Below are positions 1 to 9,134 of a stretch of 55,283 bases of DNA, one piece after another; position 1 is the first letter of the stretch, and every line of letters starts with the position of its first letter. A program made the translations under genes and the position numbers. The notes under the pieces were generated by a model. That model did not search any database. It worked only from the letters and a program-made list of their open reading frames with translations, and was not told the origin of the DNA. The stretch comes from Haloplasmatales bacterium 4B. Lineage in GTDB: Bacteria; Bacillota_I; Bacilli_A; Haloplasmatales; Haloplasmataceae. The stretch covers positions 1-55,283 of the forward strand of contig NSKI01000014.1 in the NCBI GenBank assembly GCA_003586005.1, read 5' to 3'.

Positions 1-30
1 GGAAATTGGATTTATGTCTCTTTTTGTGTA

Positions 31-60
31 CAAAAAAACTGATGTGAGTTTTCACCCACA
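31..60 (-). terminator. Minus-strand hairpin with T-run, no gene visible for it
   Basis: Read on the minus strand, a 7-bp stem (43-49 with 54-60, one G-T wobble) closes a GAAA tetraloop and is followed by seven T residues. This is the form of a rho-independent terminator. No minus-strand gene is seen upstream of it inside the window, so it may be a relic or end a small transcript. Confidence 0.55.
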
Positions 61-175
61 CCAGATATTATAGAACCGTTTTTTTATATTCATACATAAT
101 AAGCTTTTATAATTGCTAAGCTTCAACTTAATGGGTAATTGGTTATCTGTTAAAATACAAATAGTCTTGGAAAAT

Positions 176-204
176 TTGTTAAGAACATCAAATTATGCTA
201 TAAT
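176..204 (+). promoter_or_regulatory. Probable sigma-A promoter with extended -10
   Basis: TTGTTA at 176-181 and TATAAT at 199-204 are separated by 17 bases, and TGC directly precedes the -10 (an extended -10). It would drive the small membrane protein at 450, leaving a leader of about 240 bases in which I see no gene or clear structure. Confidence 0.65.
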
Positions 205-449
205 ATAATAAATATTGGACTTTTATATGAAGTTAGGTAATTTATAATATACTTATTAAAAAATAAAGGAGTCATATTATTTCTATAATTAAGTAACATA
301 GTAGTGGAACTGATAAAATATGACTATTAGAAAAAAATAGGTATGACAGAAATAAAAAGAGATGATGTACTGATATATTAGGAGATTGTAAAATAAAAGA
401 AAAATTTTATATTAATTGTTTTTAAATATTTGTAGGAGGTGAAATTAAC

Positions 450-818
450 GTGAAGCGTATTATCTTAAAACATCACAAAAATAGAACTATTGCTCTCTTT
501 GTTGCTCGTGTAATCTCTACTATAGCAATAGCCTTTTTTCTATTAATGGTTACTGGTGACCTAGAATCCATTAATGAACCTTTTACAATTGAAGGGCTAT
601 TAGTGGGTGGGTTTGCAATTATGTTATTGCTAGCTATTATATTTTGTTGGTTTAAAGAAGGTATTGGAGGGATAATTTTAATAATTATTTCTGTATTATT
701 TGCTATTTTTATATATATTTCAGCAGGAAATTACAAACTTTTGGCATCTGTGTTAATAAGCCTTCCCTTCTTACTATCGGGTATACTATTTTTTACAGTA
801 GGTAGAGTTGAGAAATAA
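450..818 (+). CDS. Small four-helix membrane protein, function unknown
   Basis: I do not recognise a named function. The 122-residue protein has a basic N-terminus (MKRIILKHHKNR) and about four hydrophobic segments, at roughly residues 14-34, 48-67, 72-92 and 98-116. This suggests an integral membrane protein with short loops. Translation starts at GTG 450 behind a strong SD (GGAGGTG, 435-441). An extended -10 promoter lies about 250 bases upstream. The gene stands alone in a sparse region next to decayed fragments, so it may be accessory. Confidence 0.7.
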   Translation: MKRIILKHHKNRTIALFVARVISTIAIAFFLLMVTGDLESINEPFTIEGLLVGGFAIMLLLAIIFCWFKEGIGGIILIIISVLFAIFIYISAGNYKLLASVLISLPFLLSGILFFTVGRVEK

Positions 819-822
819 TTAA

Positions 823-972
823 ACATTAAAAAATGATGAGTATGAAAAAAGAAGAGCTAATCCTTATATTATGTTTTTGACAATGGAAGATATAGAAACA
901 AGTATTATTGAAGTATTGGGTGATGCAGCAACGGTGGCTGAATTTGATAGAGGAAATAATATATCATATTGA
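823..972 (+). other. Open fragment without a start signal, possible gene remnant
   Basis: The frame is open from 823 to the TGA at 970-972. Its C-terminal part looks protein-like (TMEDIETSIIEVLGDAATVA). An internal ATG exists at about 871, but no ribosome binding site precedes it. The stretch 819-1098 is otherwise empty, so this could be the tail of a lost gene. Coding status is unproven. Confidence 0.25.
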
Positions 973-1098
973 TTGAATTAACTCAAAGTAGAAGAAATAT
1001 TATGGTTGTACCTGTCACTTTTGTTGGATAAATCGAAGATTAGCGATCAAAACTTATTAATTTATAGTGAAGGAATGGAAATAGGAGGATTTAAAGCT

Positions 1099-1962
1099 AT
1101 GAATTTATTAAAGATAAGTGATTTAAATAAACCACAAATACTAGAGATATTTGACATTGCTGACAAGCTAAAAGCAAAAGAGAATCATCATGTCCTAAAG
1201 GGCAAAACATTTATATTATTCTTTCCGACAACAAGTATAAGGACAAGGATTTCATTTGAAAAAGGTATTCATGCTTTAGGGGGACAGTGCATCTTATTTC
1301 CACCTGATACCCTTGATAAAAGAGAAAAATTAGAAGATACCATCAAGTATATTGAAAACTGGGCAGATTTAGTAATTGTTAGGCATCCTGATTTGAATAA
1401 AATTCGTGAGATTACAAAACATTCACAGATTCCCATTATTAACGCCATGACTCTACTTAACCATCCATGTGAGATTCTTTCAGATTTGTATTCAATAAGT
1501 AAATTAAGAAGGGATTATCAAGATTTAACTTACACCTTTGTTGGAGAAGACGGGAATATATCAAGGTCATGGGTGGAAATCGCAAAAATTATGAACCTCG
1601 ATTTAAATCACGTATGTACAGCTGAAAATAGAATAAAGGAAAATGACGCTAATTATAAATTTTATATAGAATTAGATGATTTATTAACTAAAAGTGATAT
1701 TGTTCTAACAGATTCACTTTCTGACAAATTGAATACAGATGACTATATAAGTAAATATCAAATAACACTTAAACGAATGATGCTAACAAAAAACAATGCA
1801 TTATTGAATCCATGTCCACCTTTTTACAGAAATGAGGAAGTAAGCAAGGATGTAATTGAGTCTAAGTATTTTGTTGGCTATGATTTTAAGAAAAACTTAC
1901 TATATATACAACAAGCAATTATTATTTATTGTCTTGGAATTAGTATTGATTATTACAAATAG
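1099..1962 (+). CDS. Ornithine/aspartate carbamoyltransferase-family protein
   Basis: The 287-residue protein has the carbamoyl-phosphate-binding fold of the transcarbamylases. SIRTR (about residues 49-53) stands in for the STRTR phosphate loop, HPCE for the HPCQ motif, and NPCPP for the HCLP loop. The start at 1099 is chosen because AGGAGG (1083-1088) lies 10 bases upstream and the resulting N-terminus (MNLLKISDLNKPQ) matches the family; the frame is open further upstream but without a ribosome site. It is slightly short for an OTCase (about 310-330). The second-substrate loop differs from both OTCase and ATCase, so the amino acceptor cannot be named. No arginine or pyrimidine genes are adjacent. 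Confidence 0.8.
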   Translation: MNLLKISDLNKPQILEIFDIADKLKAKENHHVLKGKTFILFFPTTSIRTRISFEKGIHALGGQCILFPPDTLDKREKLEDTIKYIENWADLVIVRHPDLNKIREITKHSQIPIINAMTLLNHPCEILSDLYSISKLRRDYQDLTYTFVGEDGNISRSWVEIAKIMNLDLNHVCTAENRIKENDANYKFYIELDDLLTKSDIVLTDSLSDKLNTDDYISKYQITLKRMMLTKNNALLNPCPPFYRNEEVSKDVIESKYFVGYDFKKNLLYIQQAIIIYCLGISIDYYK

Positions 1963-2160
1963 GTTTCTAGGTTATTTGGAAATAACCGAGTTAAAAATGA
2001 CAAAGGGTGAAAAGGAAGTATTTTGTTTTGAATTTACCTTTAGAGGTCAATCTACTCCTGAGGCGAATCTCCGAAAGAAGATGATTATTTACTAACTCAG
2101 GAATTTATGTTTCTGATACGAGTTATTCAGTAGGGACAGTTCAACTATATTTAATTATAG
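1963..2160 (+). pseudogene. Decayed, frameshifted gene remnant
   Basis: Just after the carbamoyltransferase a frame reads GYLEITELKMTKGEKEVFC and continues to a stop at 2095. Another frame then carries protein-like sequence (EDDYLLTQEF) before it too stops. This pattern of short open pieces in changing frames, with no start signal, is typical of a disrupted gene. The parent family is not recognisable. Confidence 0.35.
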
Positions 2161-2265
2161 ATGTTCCTGAAGTTTAAGTATATACAGAGTTTTGTCAGAC
2201 TAAGGATTATGACTATGTTTTACAGATAAAGAAATAGATAAAATGTTTAAAGATAATTCCTAATT

Positions 2266-2304
2266 AGGTTACTAGCTTAATAAAGTTGGTAACCTTTTAT
2301 TATA
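2266..2304 (+). terminator. Rho-independent terminator
   Basis: A 13-bp stem including two G-T wobbles (2266-2278 with 2283-2295) with an AATA loop is followed by a T-rich tail. It would end the transcript of the carbamoyltransferase region. Between it and the alpha-glucosidase promoter at 2611 I see only AT-rich sequence without a supportable gene. Confidence 0.75.
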
Positions 2305-2593
2305 ATAATTAATTGATATTATTGGGAGAAAGTTAGGTTCTTGGAATAAAATTCTGTTTAACAAATTGTTTATTTGTACAGTATTAATAGTCTTTGGTTA
2401 AGAAGATTGAATAATAAGAAATATTACTAAAAGAAAGGTATAATTATCAAAATGATTGATTCTTTATCGTTTATAAAAAGTAGTGATATAAAATAAAATA
2501 GTTATGAAAATAATGATTATCATATTGACTAATATAGAGAGAATTTAGTAAAGCATAATATCATTAATCAGTTAAATATTAATCAGTAATCGA

Positions 2594-2606
2594 TTACACA
2601 TGGTAA
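2594..2606 (+). promoter_or_regulatory. Candidate operator (TTAC-5-GTAA palindrome)
   Basis: TTACACATGGTAA forms TTAC/GTAA half-sites and ends five bases before the -35 of the alpha-glucosidase promoter. LacI-family operators are short palindromes in such positions, and a LacI-type gene at 13653 has GTTAC/GTAAC repeats in its own control region. Binding is inferred, not shown. Confidence 0.4.
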
Positions 2607-2610
2607 CTCT

Positions 2611-2639
2611 TTGACTTTATGATTTCGTTATAATAAGAT
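2611..2639 (+). promoter_or_regulatory. Probable promoter of the glucan operon
   Basis: TTGACT (2611-2616), a 17-base spacer and TAAGAT (2634-2639) precede the alpha-glucosidase start by about 40 bases. A TATAAT at 2630-2635 is also present but would be only about 12-13 bases from that -35. Confidence 0.5.
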
Positions 2640-2677
2640 TAGAATTGAAATAAAATATAATTATTGGAAGTGATCAT

Positions 2678-4375
2678 ATGCATGGGAAATGGTGGCAAGA
2701 AGCTGTTATCTATCAAATATATCCTAAAAGTTTTAAAGACAGTAATAATGATGGTATTGGTGATATTCAGGGAATTATAGAAAAACTCGATTATTTAAAA
2801 GATTTAGGAGTAACAGCAATATGGGTATGCCCATTTTATGAATCACCAATGGATGACCAAGGATATGATGTAAGTGATTTTTATAAAGTATCAAATGACT
2901 ATGGAACATTAACGGATATACAAAAATTAATAGAAGAATTACATCAAAGAGATATGAAATTAATCATTGATTTAGTCTTGAATCATACATCTGATGAACA
3001 TCCATGGTTTGTTGAATCAAAAAAAACAAAAGATAATCCCTATAGAGATTACTACATCTGGCATAAAGGAAAAGATGGATGTCCACCAACCAATTGGGAA
3101 TCATTTTTTGGTGGTTCTGTCTGGAAATATGATGAAATAACTGATGAATATTACATGCACATCTTTAGTGAAAAAATGCCTGACTTAAATTGGAATCATG
3201 CTCAAATGCGCAAAGATATTTATAGAATGATGCATTGGTGGTTAAATCAAGGTGTTGATGGTTTTAGAATTGATGCGGTTGCTCATTTAGATAAAAACTG
3301 CAATTTTGTCAATCGTTCTATTCCTGAGGGAAGGCTTTATTCCCCTTGTTATGATGAATTTTCGAATCGACCTAAAGTGCATAAACACATTCAAGAAATG
3401 GTTAAAGATGTTTTATCATTTTATGATGTCATGACTGTTGGTGAAGCAGGTGGAGCTAGTTTAGATGATGCTTTAAAGTATTGTGCTTATGACAGAAATG
3501 AATTTAATATGATCATCTCATTTGATCATTGTTGGGTTGATGTAGATCCTTGTTCAGCCTCTTATCTTCCTAGTAAATGGACATATAAATCACTTCATTT
3601 ACCTGACTTAAAGAAATCATTAGCAAAGTATCAGATAAATTTATATGGAAAGGCATGGAATACAATTTTTTGGAGTAACCATGATCAACCTCGGGTACTT
3701 TCACATTATGGTAATGATTCAACCGCCTATCGTAAAAAGTCGGCGAAAATGCTAGGTACCGTACTATATTTTTTGGGAGGAACTCCATTTATCTATCAAG
3801 GTGAAGAAATTGGAATGACAAACGTCAGTTTCACTAATATTGATGATTATCGAGATATTGAAATATTCACTTTATATAAAGAAACAGTATTAAATCATAT
3901 CTCTACAAAAGAAGATATAATAGATAGAATTCAAAAGCGTTCACGTGACAATGCACGAACACCCATGCAGTGGGATGATAGCAAAAATGCTGGATTTAGT
4001 CAAAGTGAACCCTGGATAAAGGTTAATCCAAACTATATAGATATTAATGTAGAAGATAATCTTTTAGATAAAGGTTCGATTTATCATTATTATCAAAAGA
4101 TATTTAATATAAGACAAAATACAAAAACACTCATTTATGGTGATTTTAAACTCTATCTTGAAGAAGATGAAAATATATTTTTATACACACGTTCCTATCA
4201 AGAAGAAACATATATTGTTTTAGCCAACTTCTTTGAAAAAACTATTGATGTAGTATTACCGGAAGAAATCTGTTGGAAAAAAGCAGAAATTATGATTTGT
4301 AATGATATAGAAAAACCTTTAAGCAGAAACATGAAGTTACACCCATATGAAGCTATTGTATATCGTATTTTATAA
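2678..4375 (+). CDS. malL: GH13 alpha-glucosidase (oligo-1,6-glucosidase type)
   Basis: This probably cytoplasmic enzyme hydrolyses terminal glucose from maltodextrins and/or isomaltooligosaccharides. The 565 residues match the oligo-1,6-glucosidase/TreC subfamily length. Visible GH13 marks are QIYPKSF with DSNNDGIGD near the N-terminus (calcium-type loop), VLNHTSDEHPWF (region I), GFRIDAVAHL with nucleophile Asp199, TVGEA with acid/base Glu256, and SNHDQPR with Asp336. The residue after the nucleophile is Ala rather than the Val of classic 1,6-specific enzymes, so linkage preference is uncertain and may be broad or alpha-1,4. No signal peptide is present. It is first in a run of glucan genes and is followed 51 bases later by a maltosyltransferase. 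Confidence 0.88.
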   Translation: MHGKWWQEAVIYQIYPKSFKDSNNDGIGDIQGIIEKLDYLKDLGVTAIWVCPFYESPMDDQGYDVSDFYKVSNDYGTLTDIQKLIEELHQRDMKLIIDLVLNHTSDEHPWFVESKKTKDNPYRDYYIWHKGKDGCPPTNWESFFGGSVWKYDEITDEYYMHIFSEKMPDLNWNHAQMRKDIYRMMHWWLNQGVDGFRIDAVAHLDKNCNFVNRSIPEGRLYSPCYDEFSNRPKVHKHIQEMVKDVLSFYDVMTVGEAGGASLDDALKYCAYDRNEFNMIISFDHCWVDVDPCSASYLPSKWTYKSLHLPDLKKSLAKYQINLYGKAWNTIFWSNHDQPRVLSHYGNDSTAYRKKSAKMLGTVLYFLGGTPFIYQGEEIGMTNVSFTNIDDYRDIEIFTLYKETVLNHISTKEDIIDRIQKRSRDNARTPMQWDDSKNAGFSQSEPWIKVNPNYIDINVEDNLLDKGSIYHYYQKIFNIRQNTKTLIYGDFKLYLEEDENIFLYTRSYQEETYIVLANFFEKTIDVVLPEEICWKKAEIMICNDIEKPLSRNMKLHPYEAIVYRIL

Positions 4376-4426
4376 GATAAAAAAGCATGAATTTAATGTA
4401 TTATTTGAGTTTGCGAAGGAGATTAG

Positions 4427-6571
4427 ATGATGGAGTATTTAGAAAATAGACAATCAACAAATAAATTAATTAAACTAATGAATAGATTAAAAAATAGAAG
4501 AACTTCAACTATTTTTAACTATACCGTTCCTGATTTGTGGAATGTTTGGAACTATAATGGTGAAGAAATGCTTCGGAGCGATTGTGGTGAGTTAACTGTA
4601 AATCCCCATAACTTTTATTTTGAAGTAATTAATTCTTATATTTTACCAAAAATGAATAAAAACTGTGATTATGCAAAACCGCTTTATAAAATGAAAAATT
4701 TAGTTGTATCGAGTCAAAATGATTATATGGGGGGAGATTGGATAAAGAAAAGCGTTGTTTATTCAATGATGATTCGTACTTCAACTGCTTGGGATCATGA
4801 TGGAAGTGGTGATTTAGAAAATGAAAATAGATTTGGATTGAAGGATACAGGAACTTTTGTGAAAACCTTAGTACTCCTACCTTTATTAAAGAAATTGGGT
4901 GTCGATGTTGTTTATATGTTACCAATCTTTAAATTTTCAGCTAAAAATAAAAAAGGAGAATTAGGCTCACCTTATAGTGTATCAAATTTTTATGAACTAG
5001 ACCCTAATCTAAAAGACCCAATAACTGGTTGCGATTTTACTGTCGAAGATGAGTTTCAAGCATTCGTAGAGGCTTGTCATATATTAGATATGAAAGTAAT
5101 GATAGATATTATTCCAAGAACGAACGCAATTGAAAATGATTTAATCATTGATCATCCAGAATGGTTCTATTGGATTAAAAATGAAGAATATACCAATTAT
5201 ACTTCACCAGTAATACAAACATTAGGAGATTCCGTATCCCCTATCCCAGAATTAATTAGTAAAATTTATCAATCAAAAAGCGTTTGGAATCATATTCAGA
5301 AATTTTCTTATGACCCAAAAACAATTGATTCTGAAAAGTACGAAAGATTAATTACTGAATATAAAGAAAACCCAGGTACTTGTTTTTCAGACCTGATTAA
5401 ACGGGAGTATCAAATTCAGATTGCGCCTGCATTTTCTGACCACATTAATGATCCGCAACCACCTTGGTCAGATATTACTTTTTTTAGAATGTATGAGGAC
5501 CATCCCATATTAGCACAACAAGAATTATATAAGTATCTAAAAAATAATGAACAAGTTCCTCCCTACATTTTATTTGATACGATTAAATGTAATTTTTACC
5601 CAGGAAATAAACCAAATAAAGCATTGTGGGAGATGCTTTCAGGTATCATTCCATACTATCAAGAACATTTTGGTATTGATGGCGCTAGAATTGATATGGG
5701 ACATGCGCTTTCAAGTGATTTATTAAATTTGATTATATCTAAAGCACGTGAAGTTGACCCGTATTTTTGTTTTATCGCAGAAGAATTGAATCCTAATAGT
5801 GCTAGTAAAGCTAGAGAATTAGGTTATAACATGATAATTGGTTCAGGCTTTTGGCATGAACCTCGTTACAAAGAACGGCATTTACATAGATTTATGGATC
5901 AAACACATAAACTTGCATGTCCAGTATTTGCTTGTGGAGAAACACATGATACCCCCCGTTTAGCAGCACGTACGGGGGGACAAATATTAGCAAATATGTT
6001 AACTATTTTGAATATGTTTGTACCGAATGCTGTGCCTTTTATTAACTCTGGGCAAGAGCTATTTGAAACTCAACCAATGAATACAGGGCTAGATGCACGT
6101 CCAAATGAACAATATCAACTTGATAAAAATGATCGTTACTACGGAAAACTAGCCTTATTTGATAAATATGCTTTTCATTATCTAGGCAAAAAGAGGTGGG
6201 ATATACCAGAACAGCTGGCATGCATTTCAAAAATTCGTCAACAGTATCTTTCCATAATAACGGATATAAGTAAATTTGTACCGATATATTTTGAGCAAGA
6301 AGCGGCAGAGGCGATTGGTTTTGCTTATATCGAGAATGACAAACTTTCTAAAGATAATGTTTTAATGATATTGGCAAATACAAATCCTACAAGTACGACA
6401 GAGTGTACAGCGATTTTAGAAACATTAAGAGAAATCTTATATAATAGAGCTACAAACGTGAATATATTATTTTCACAATATAAAGTTAAAGAAGCATCTA
6501 TATCTTTTGATGATAATCAAAATCTTAACTTAAAGTTAAAACCAGGTGAAGTAATCATTTTAAAATTATAA
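4427..6571 (+). CDS. Maltosyltransferase (Thermotoga MTase-type GH13 4-alpha-glucanotransferase)
   Basis: The 714-residue protein resembles, as I recall that sequence, the Thermotoga maritima maltosyltransferase, which moves maltosyl units between alpha-1,4-glucans. Shared-looking blocks are FVEACHILDMKVMIDIIPRT, DLIIDHPEWFYWIK, DHINDPQPPWSD and GQELFETQPMN(T)GLD. The catalytic triad is visible as GARIDMGHA (Asp423), IAEELNP (Glu452) and ETHDTPR (Asp508). The family is associated with intracellular maltodextrin remodelling. SD GAAGGAG precedes ATG 4427; ATG 4430 is an alternative. It sits between alpha-glucosidase and phosphorylase, so it likely redistributes maltosyl units to make longer phosphorylase substrates. 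No signal peptide is seen. The family call rests on remembered similarity, not an alignment. Confidence 0.82.
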   Translation: MMEYLENRQSTNKLIKLMNRLKNRRTSTIFNYTVPDLWNVWNYNGEEMLRSDCGELTVNPHNFYFEVINSYILPKMNKNCDYAKPLYKMKNLVVSSQNDYMGGDWIKKSVVYSMMIRTSTAWDHDGSGDLENENRFGLKDTGTFVKTLVLLPLLKKLGVDVVYMLPIFKFSAKNKKGELGSPYSVSNFYELDPNLKDPITGCDFTVEDEFQAFVEACHILDMKVMIDIIPRTNAIENDLIIDHPEWFYWIKNEEYTNYTSPVIQTLGDSVSPIPELISKIYQSKSVWNHIQKFSYDPKTIDSEKYERLITEYKENPGTCFSDLIKREYQIQIAPAFSDHINDPQPPWSDITFFRMYEDHPILAQQELYKYLKNNEQVPPYILFDTIKCNFYPGNKPNKALWEMLSGIIPYYQEHFGIDGARIDMGHALSSDLLNLIISKAREVDPYFCFIAEELNPNSASKARELGYNMIIGSGFWHEPRYKERHLHRFMDQTHKLACPVFACGETHDTPRLAARTGGQILANMLTILNMFVPNAVPFINSGQELFETQPMNTGLDARPNEQYQLDKNDRYYGKLALFDKYAFHYLGKKRWDIPEQLACISKIRQQYLSIITDISKFVPIYFEQEAAEAIGFAYIENDKLSKDNVLMILANTNPTSTTECTAILETLREILYNRATNVNILFSQYKVKEASISFDDNQNLNLKLKPGEVIILKL

Positions 6572-6616
6572 AGTAATTAAGTAAATTTTCATTTTTATAT
6601 TAATAATTTTGAAAGA

Positions 6617-6630
6617 TGTAAACGTTAACA
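6617..6630 (+). promoter_or_regulatory. Perfect cre-type catabolite site upstream of glgP
   Basis: TGTAAACGTTAACA matches the Bacillus cre consensus TGWAARCGYTWNCW at every position. It lies 26 bases upstream of a TATAAT (6656-6661) that could be the glgP -10, so it overlaps or precedes the -35 zone. CcpA binding would fit carbon control of glucan breakdown. The local LacI-family protein is an alternative ligand. Confidence 0.7.
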
Positions 6631-6692
6631 GCCTAATATACAAAAATATAAATGATATAATTAAGAACGAATTACAGCTAACGAGGTGAATT

Positions 6693-9119
6693 ATGATAGA
6701 AAATATCTTTAGTGAGAAAAAAACATTTATTGAGACATATACAAAACGTGTAGAATATGTATATGGGAAAAGATTTAATGAAACCACTGACCAACAAAAG
6801 TATGTCGTATTGGTAACATTGGTGAAAGATTATATTAGCCAGAACTGGATTGAAACGAATGATGTCATTAAAAAACAACAATTAAAACAAGTATACTATT
6901 TCTCAATGGAATTTTTAATGGGTAGATTATTAACTAATAATTTAATGAACCTTGGTTTATATCCTGTAGTTAATGAGTCATTAAAAAGTTTAGGACTAGA
7001 TATAAACGAGATAGAAAGTAAAGAAAGTGATATTGGACTAGGTAATGGTGGTTTGGGAAGGCTAGCTGCATGTTTCCTTGATTCAATTGCATCTTTGTCT
7101 TTTCCAGGTCATGGAAATTGCATACGTTATAAATCTGGCTTTTTTAAACAAAAATTAATAGATGGCAATCAAGTGGAATTACCTGATCATTGGTTAGAAG
7201 AAGGCTTTGTGTGGGAAGTTCGGAAAGCAGATGAATCTGTCCTCGTGCCTTTCTATGGTGTTATAAATAGAAAAGAAGTTGATGGCAAGTGTCAAATAAG
7301 TCATCATAAAGCGACTTATGTTAAGGCAGTTCCTTACGATGTTCCTATAGTTGGCCATAATACAAAAACAGTTAATACGTTAACCATATGGTCGGCTGAA
7401 CCGTGCGAAGATTATCCTGAAGGTGTAGACGTTTATGAGTATGAACATAGTATTCATAAAATATCAGAATGTTTATACCCTGACGATTCAACAGATGAAG
7501 GGAAAATTTTAAGGCTAAAGCAACAATATTTCTTTGTATGTGCAGGATTATGTCGCATAATTAATAAGCATAAAGCCCTTTATCATACATTGGAAAATTT
7601 TCATGAAAAAGTAACTTTACACATAAATGACACGCACCCTACCTTGTTAATCCCTGAGTTAATGCGAATTTTATTAGATGAAGAAAACATGAAGTGGGAT
7701 AAAGCTTGGTATATTACGAAAAAAACTTGTGCTTACACGAATCATACTATTTTAGCTGAAGCTTCAGAAAAATGGCCAATCCATTTATTTAAACCGTTAT
7801 TACCACGAATTTATGAAATCATCACTGAGATTAATCAATATTTCAATCAAGAATTGACTAAACAATTTGGAATTGACAATCCTAAGGTAAATTCATTAGC
7901 AGTAATAAATAATGGTTTAATTCACATGGCACATCTTTGTATAATAGGCTCATTTAGTGTGAATGGTGTAGCCGCACTTCATACTCAACTATTAAAAGAA
8001 GTGGAAATGAAAGATTTTAATGAGATCTATCCTGTTAAATTTAATAATAAAACAAATGGAATAACCCACAGACGTTGGGCTTATCATTGTAATCCGCAAT
8101 TAACGGATTTTTTAAATAAATATGTTGGAAAAGAATGGATAAATGATATTAATCGTTTAAAAAAATTAAATTCATATGCTCATGATGATGAAGTAAAGAA
8201 AGCTATTTTTAAGGTGAAACAAGCTCGCAAAAAGATTTTAGCTGATTATATTGAGCGTAACGAAGGAATCAAAATAGATATCAATTCTATCTTTGATATC
8301 CAAGTTAAACGTCTACATGAGTATAAACGTCAACTGATGAATGCGCTACATATCATGTATTTATACAACAAATTAAAAGAAGATCAAGCATTCTATGAAT
8401 CATTTTATCCACAAACATTTATATTTGGGGCAAAAGCAGCAGGAAGCTACCATATTGCGAAAAAAGTAATAAAGTTAATTAATACAATTGCTGATGTGGT
8501 TAATAATGATTTAGATGTAAATGAAAAGATAAAAGTTGTATTTGTGGAAAATTATAATGTGTCTTATGCTGAACTTATATTCCCTGCAGCTAATATTTCT
8601 GAACAAATATCGACAGCTTCTAAGGAAGCCTCGGGAACAGGAAATATGAAGTTTATGATGAATGGCGCTGTAACACTTGGTACTTTAGATGGTGCTAATA
8701 TTGAAATTATTGAATTGGCAGGAATAGAAAATGCCTTTATTTTTGGTTTAACTGCCGAGGAAGTAAATGGTTATTACCAAAACAAAACTTATCATTCAAA
8801 AGATATTTATCAAAATGATCCAGAAATTAAAAGGATTCTAGATCAATTAGTTAATGGGTTCTTTAAAAATGTTAGAGATAATGAATTTAAGGACATTTAT
8901 GATAACTTATTAGACCAAGGTGATCACTTTTTTGTTCTAAAGGATTTTAAAGCATATGTTGAAGTACAAAAAAAGGCTAATGAAACTTATAGAAATCAAG
9001 ATAAGTGGCTAGAAATGGTATTGAAAAACATCGCAAATTCATCATTTTTCTCAAGTGATCGTACGATTACACAATATGCAGATGAAATTTGGAATTTAAA
9101 TAAAATGAAATTTGATTAA
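6693..9119 (+). CDS. glgP: Glycogen/maltodextrin phosphorylase (GT35)
   Basis: The enzyme releases glucose-1-phosphate from the non-reducing ends of alpha-1,4-glucans using a pyridoxal phosphate cofactor. At 808 residues it is of normal bacterial length. GLGNGGLGRLAACFLDS lies near residue 110. FDIQVKRLHEYKRQLMN is the conserved central block. EASGTGNMKFMMNGA contains the PLP lysine (Lys653), followed by TLDGANIEI. The start is ATG 6693 behind GAGGTG. A perfect cre site and a TATAAT lie in the 121-base gap before it, suggesting its own catabolite-controlled promoter. It cannot be decided from sequence whether glycogen or maltodextrin is the main substrate; the neighbours favour maltodextrins. 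Confidence 0.95.
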   Translation: MIENIFSEKKTFIETYTKRVEYVYGKRFNETTDQQKYVVLVTLVKDYISQNWIETNDVIKKQQLKQVYYFSMEFLMGRLLTNNLMNLGLYPVVNESLKSLGLDINEIESKESDIGLGNGGLGRLAACFLDSIASLSFPGHGNCIRYKSGFFKQKLIDGNQVELPDHWLEEGFVWEVRKADESVLVPFYGVINRKEVDGKCQISHHKATYVKAVPYDVPIVGHNTKTVNTLTIWSAEPCEDYPEGVDVYEYEHSIHKISECLYPDDSTDEGKILRLKQQYFFVCAGLCRIINKHKALYHTLENFHEKVTLHINDTHPTLLIPELMRILLDEENMKWDKAWYITKKTCAYTNHTILAEASEKWPIHLFKPLLPRIYEIITEINQYFNQELTKQFGIDNPKVNSLAVINNGLIHMAHLCIIGSFSVNGVAALHTQLLKEVEMKDFNEIYPVKFNNKTNGITHRRWAYHCNPQLTDFLNKYVGKEWINDINRLKKLNSYAHDDEVKKAIFKVKQARKKILADYIERNEGIKIDINSIFDIQVKRLHEYKRQLMNALHIMYLYNKLKEDQAFYESFYPQTFIFGAKAAGSYHIAKKVIKLINTIADVVNNDLDVNEKIKVVFVENYNVSYAELIFPAANISEQISTASKEASGTGNMKFMMNGAVTLGTLDGANIEIIELAGIENAFIFGLTAEEVNGYYQNKTYHSKDIYQNDPEIKRILDQLVNGFFKNVRDNEFKDIYDNLLDQGDHFFVLKDFKAYVEVQKKANETYRNQDKWLEMVLKNIANSSFFSSDRTITQYADEIWNLNKMKFD

Positions 9120-9134
9120 TTTATATAGGTCTCT

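Noticed and set aside
1856-2095. Open frame of 79 codons overlapping the end of the carbamoyltransferase
   Set aside because: Its first third is an out-of-frame reading of the carbamoyltransferase and no SD precedes its ATG. Only the part beyond 1963 may be a gene remnant and is listed as such.
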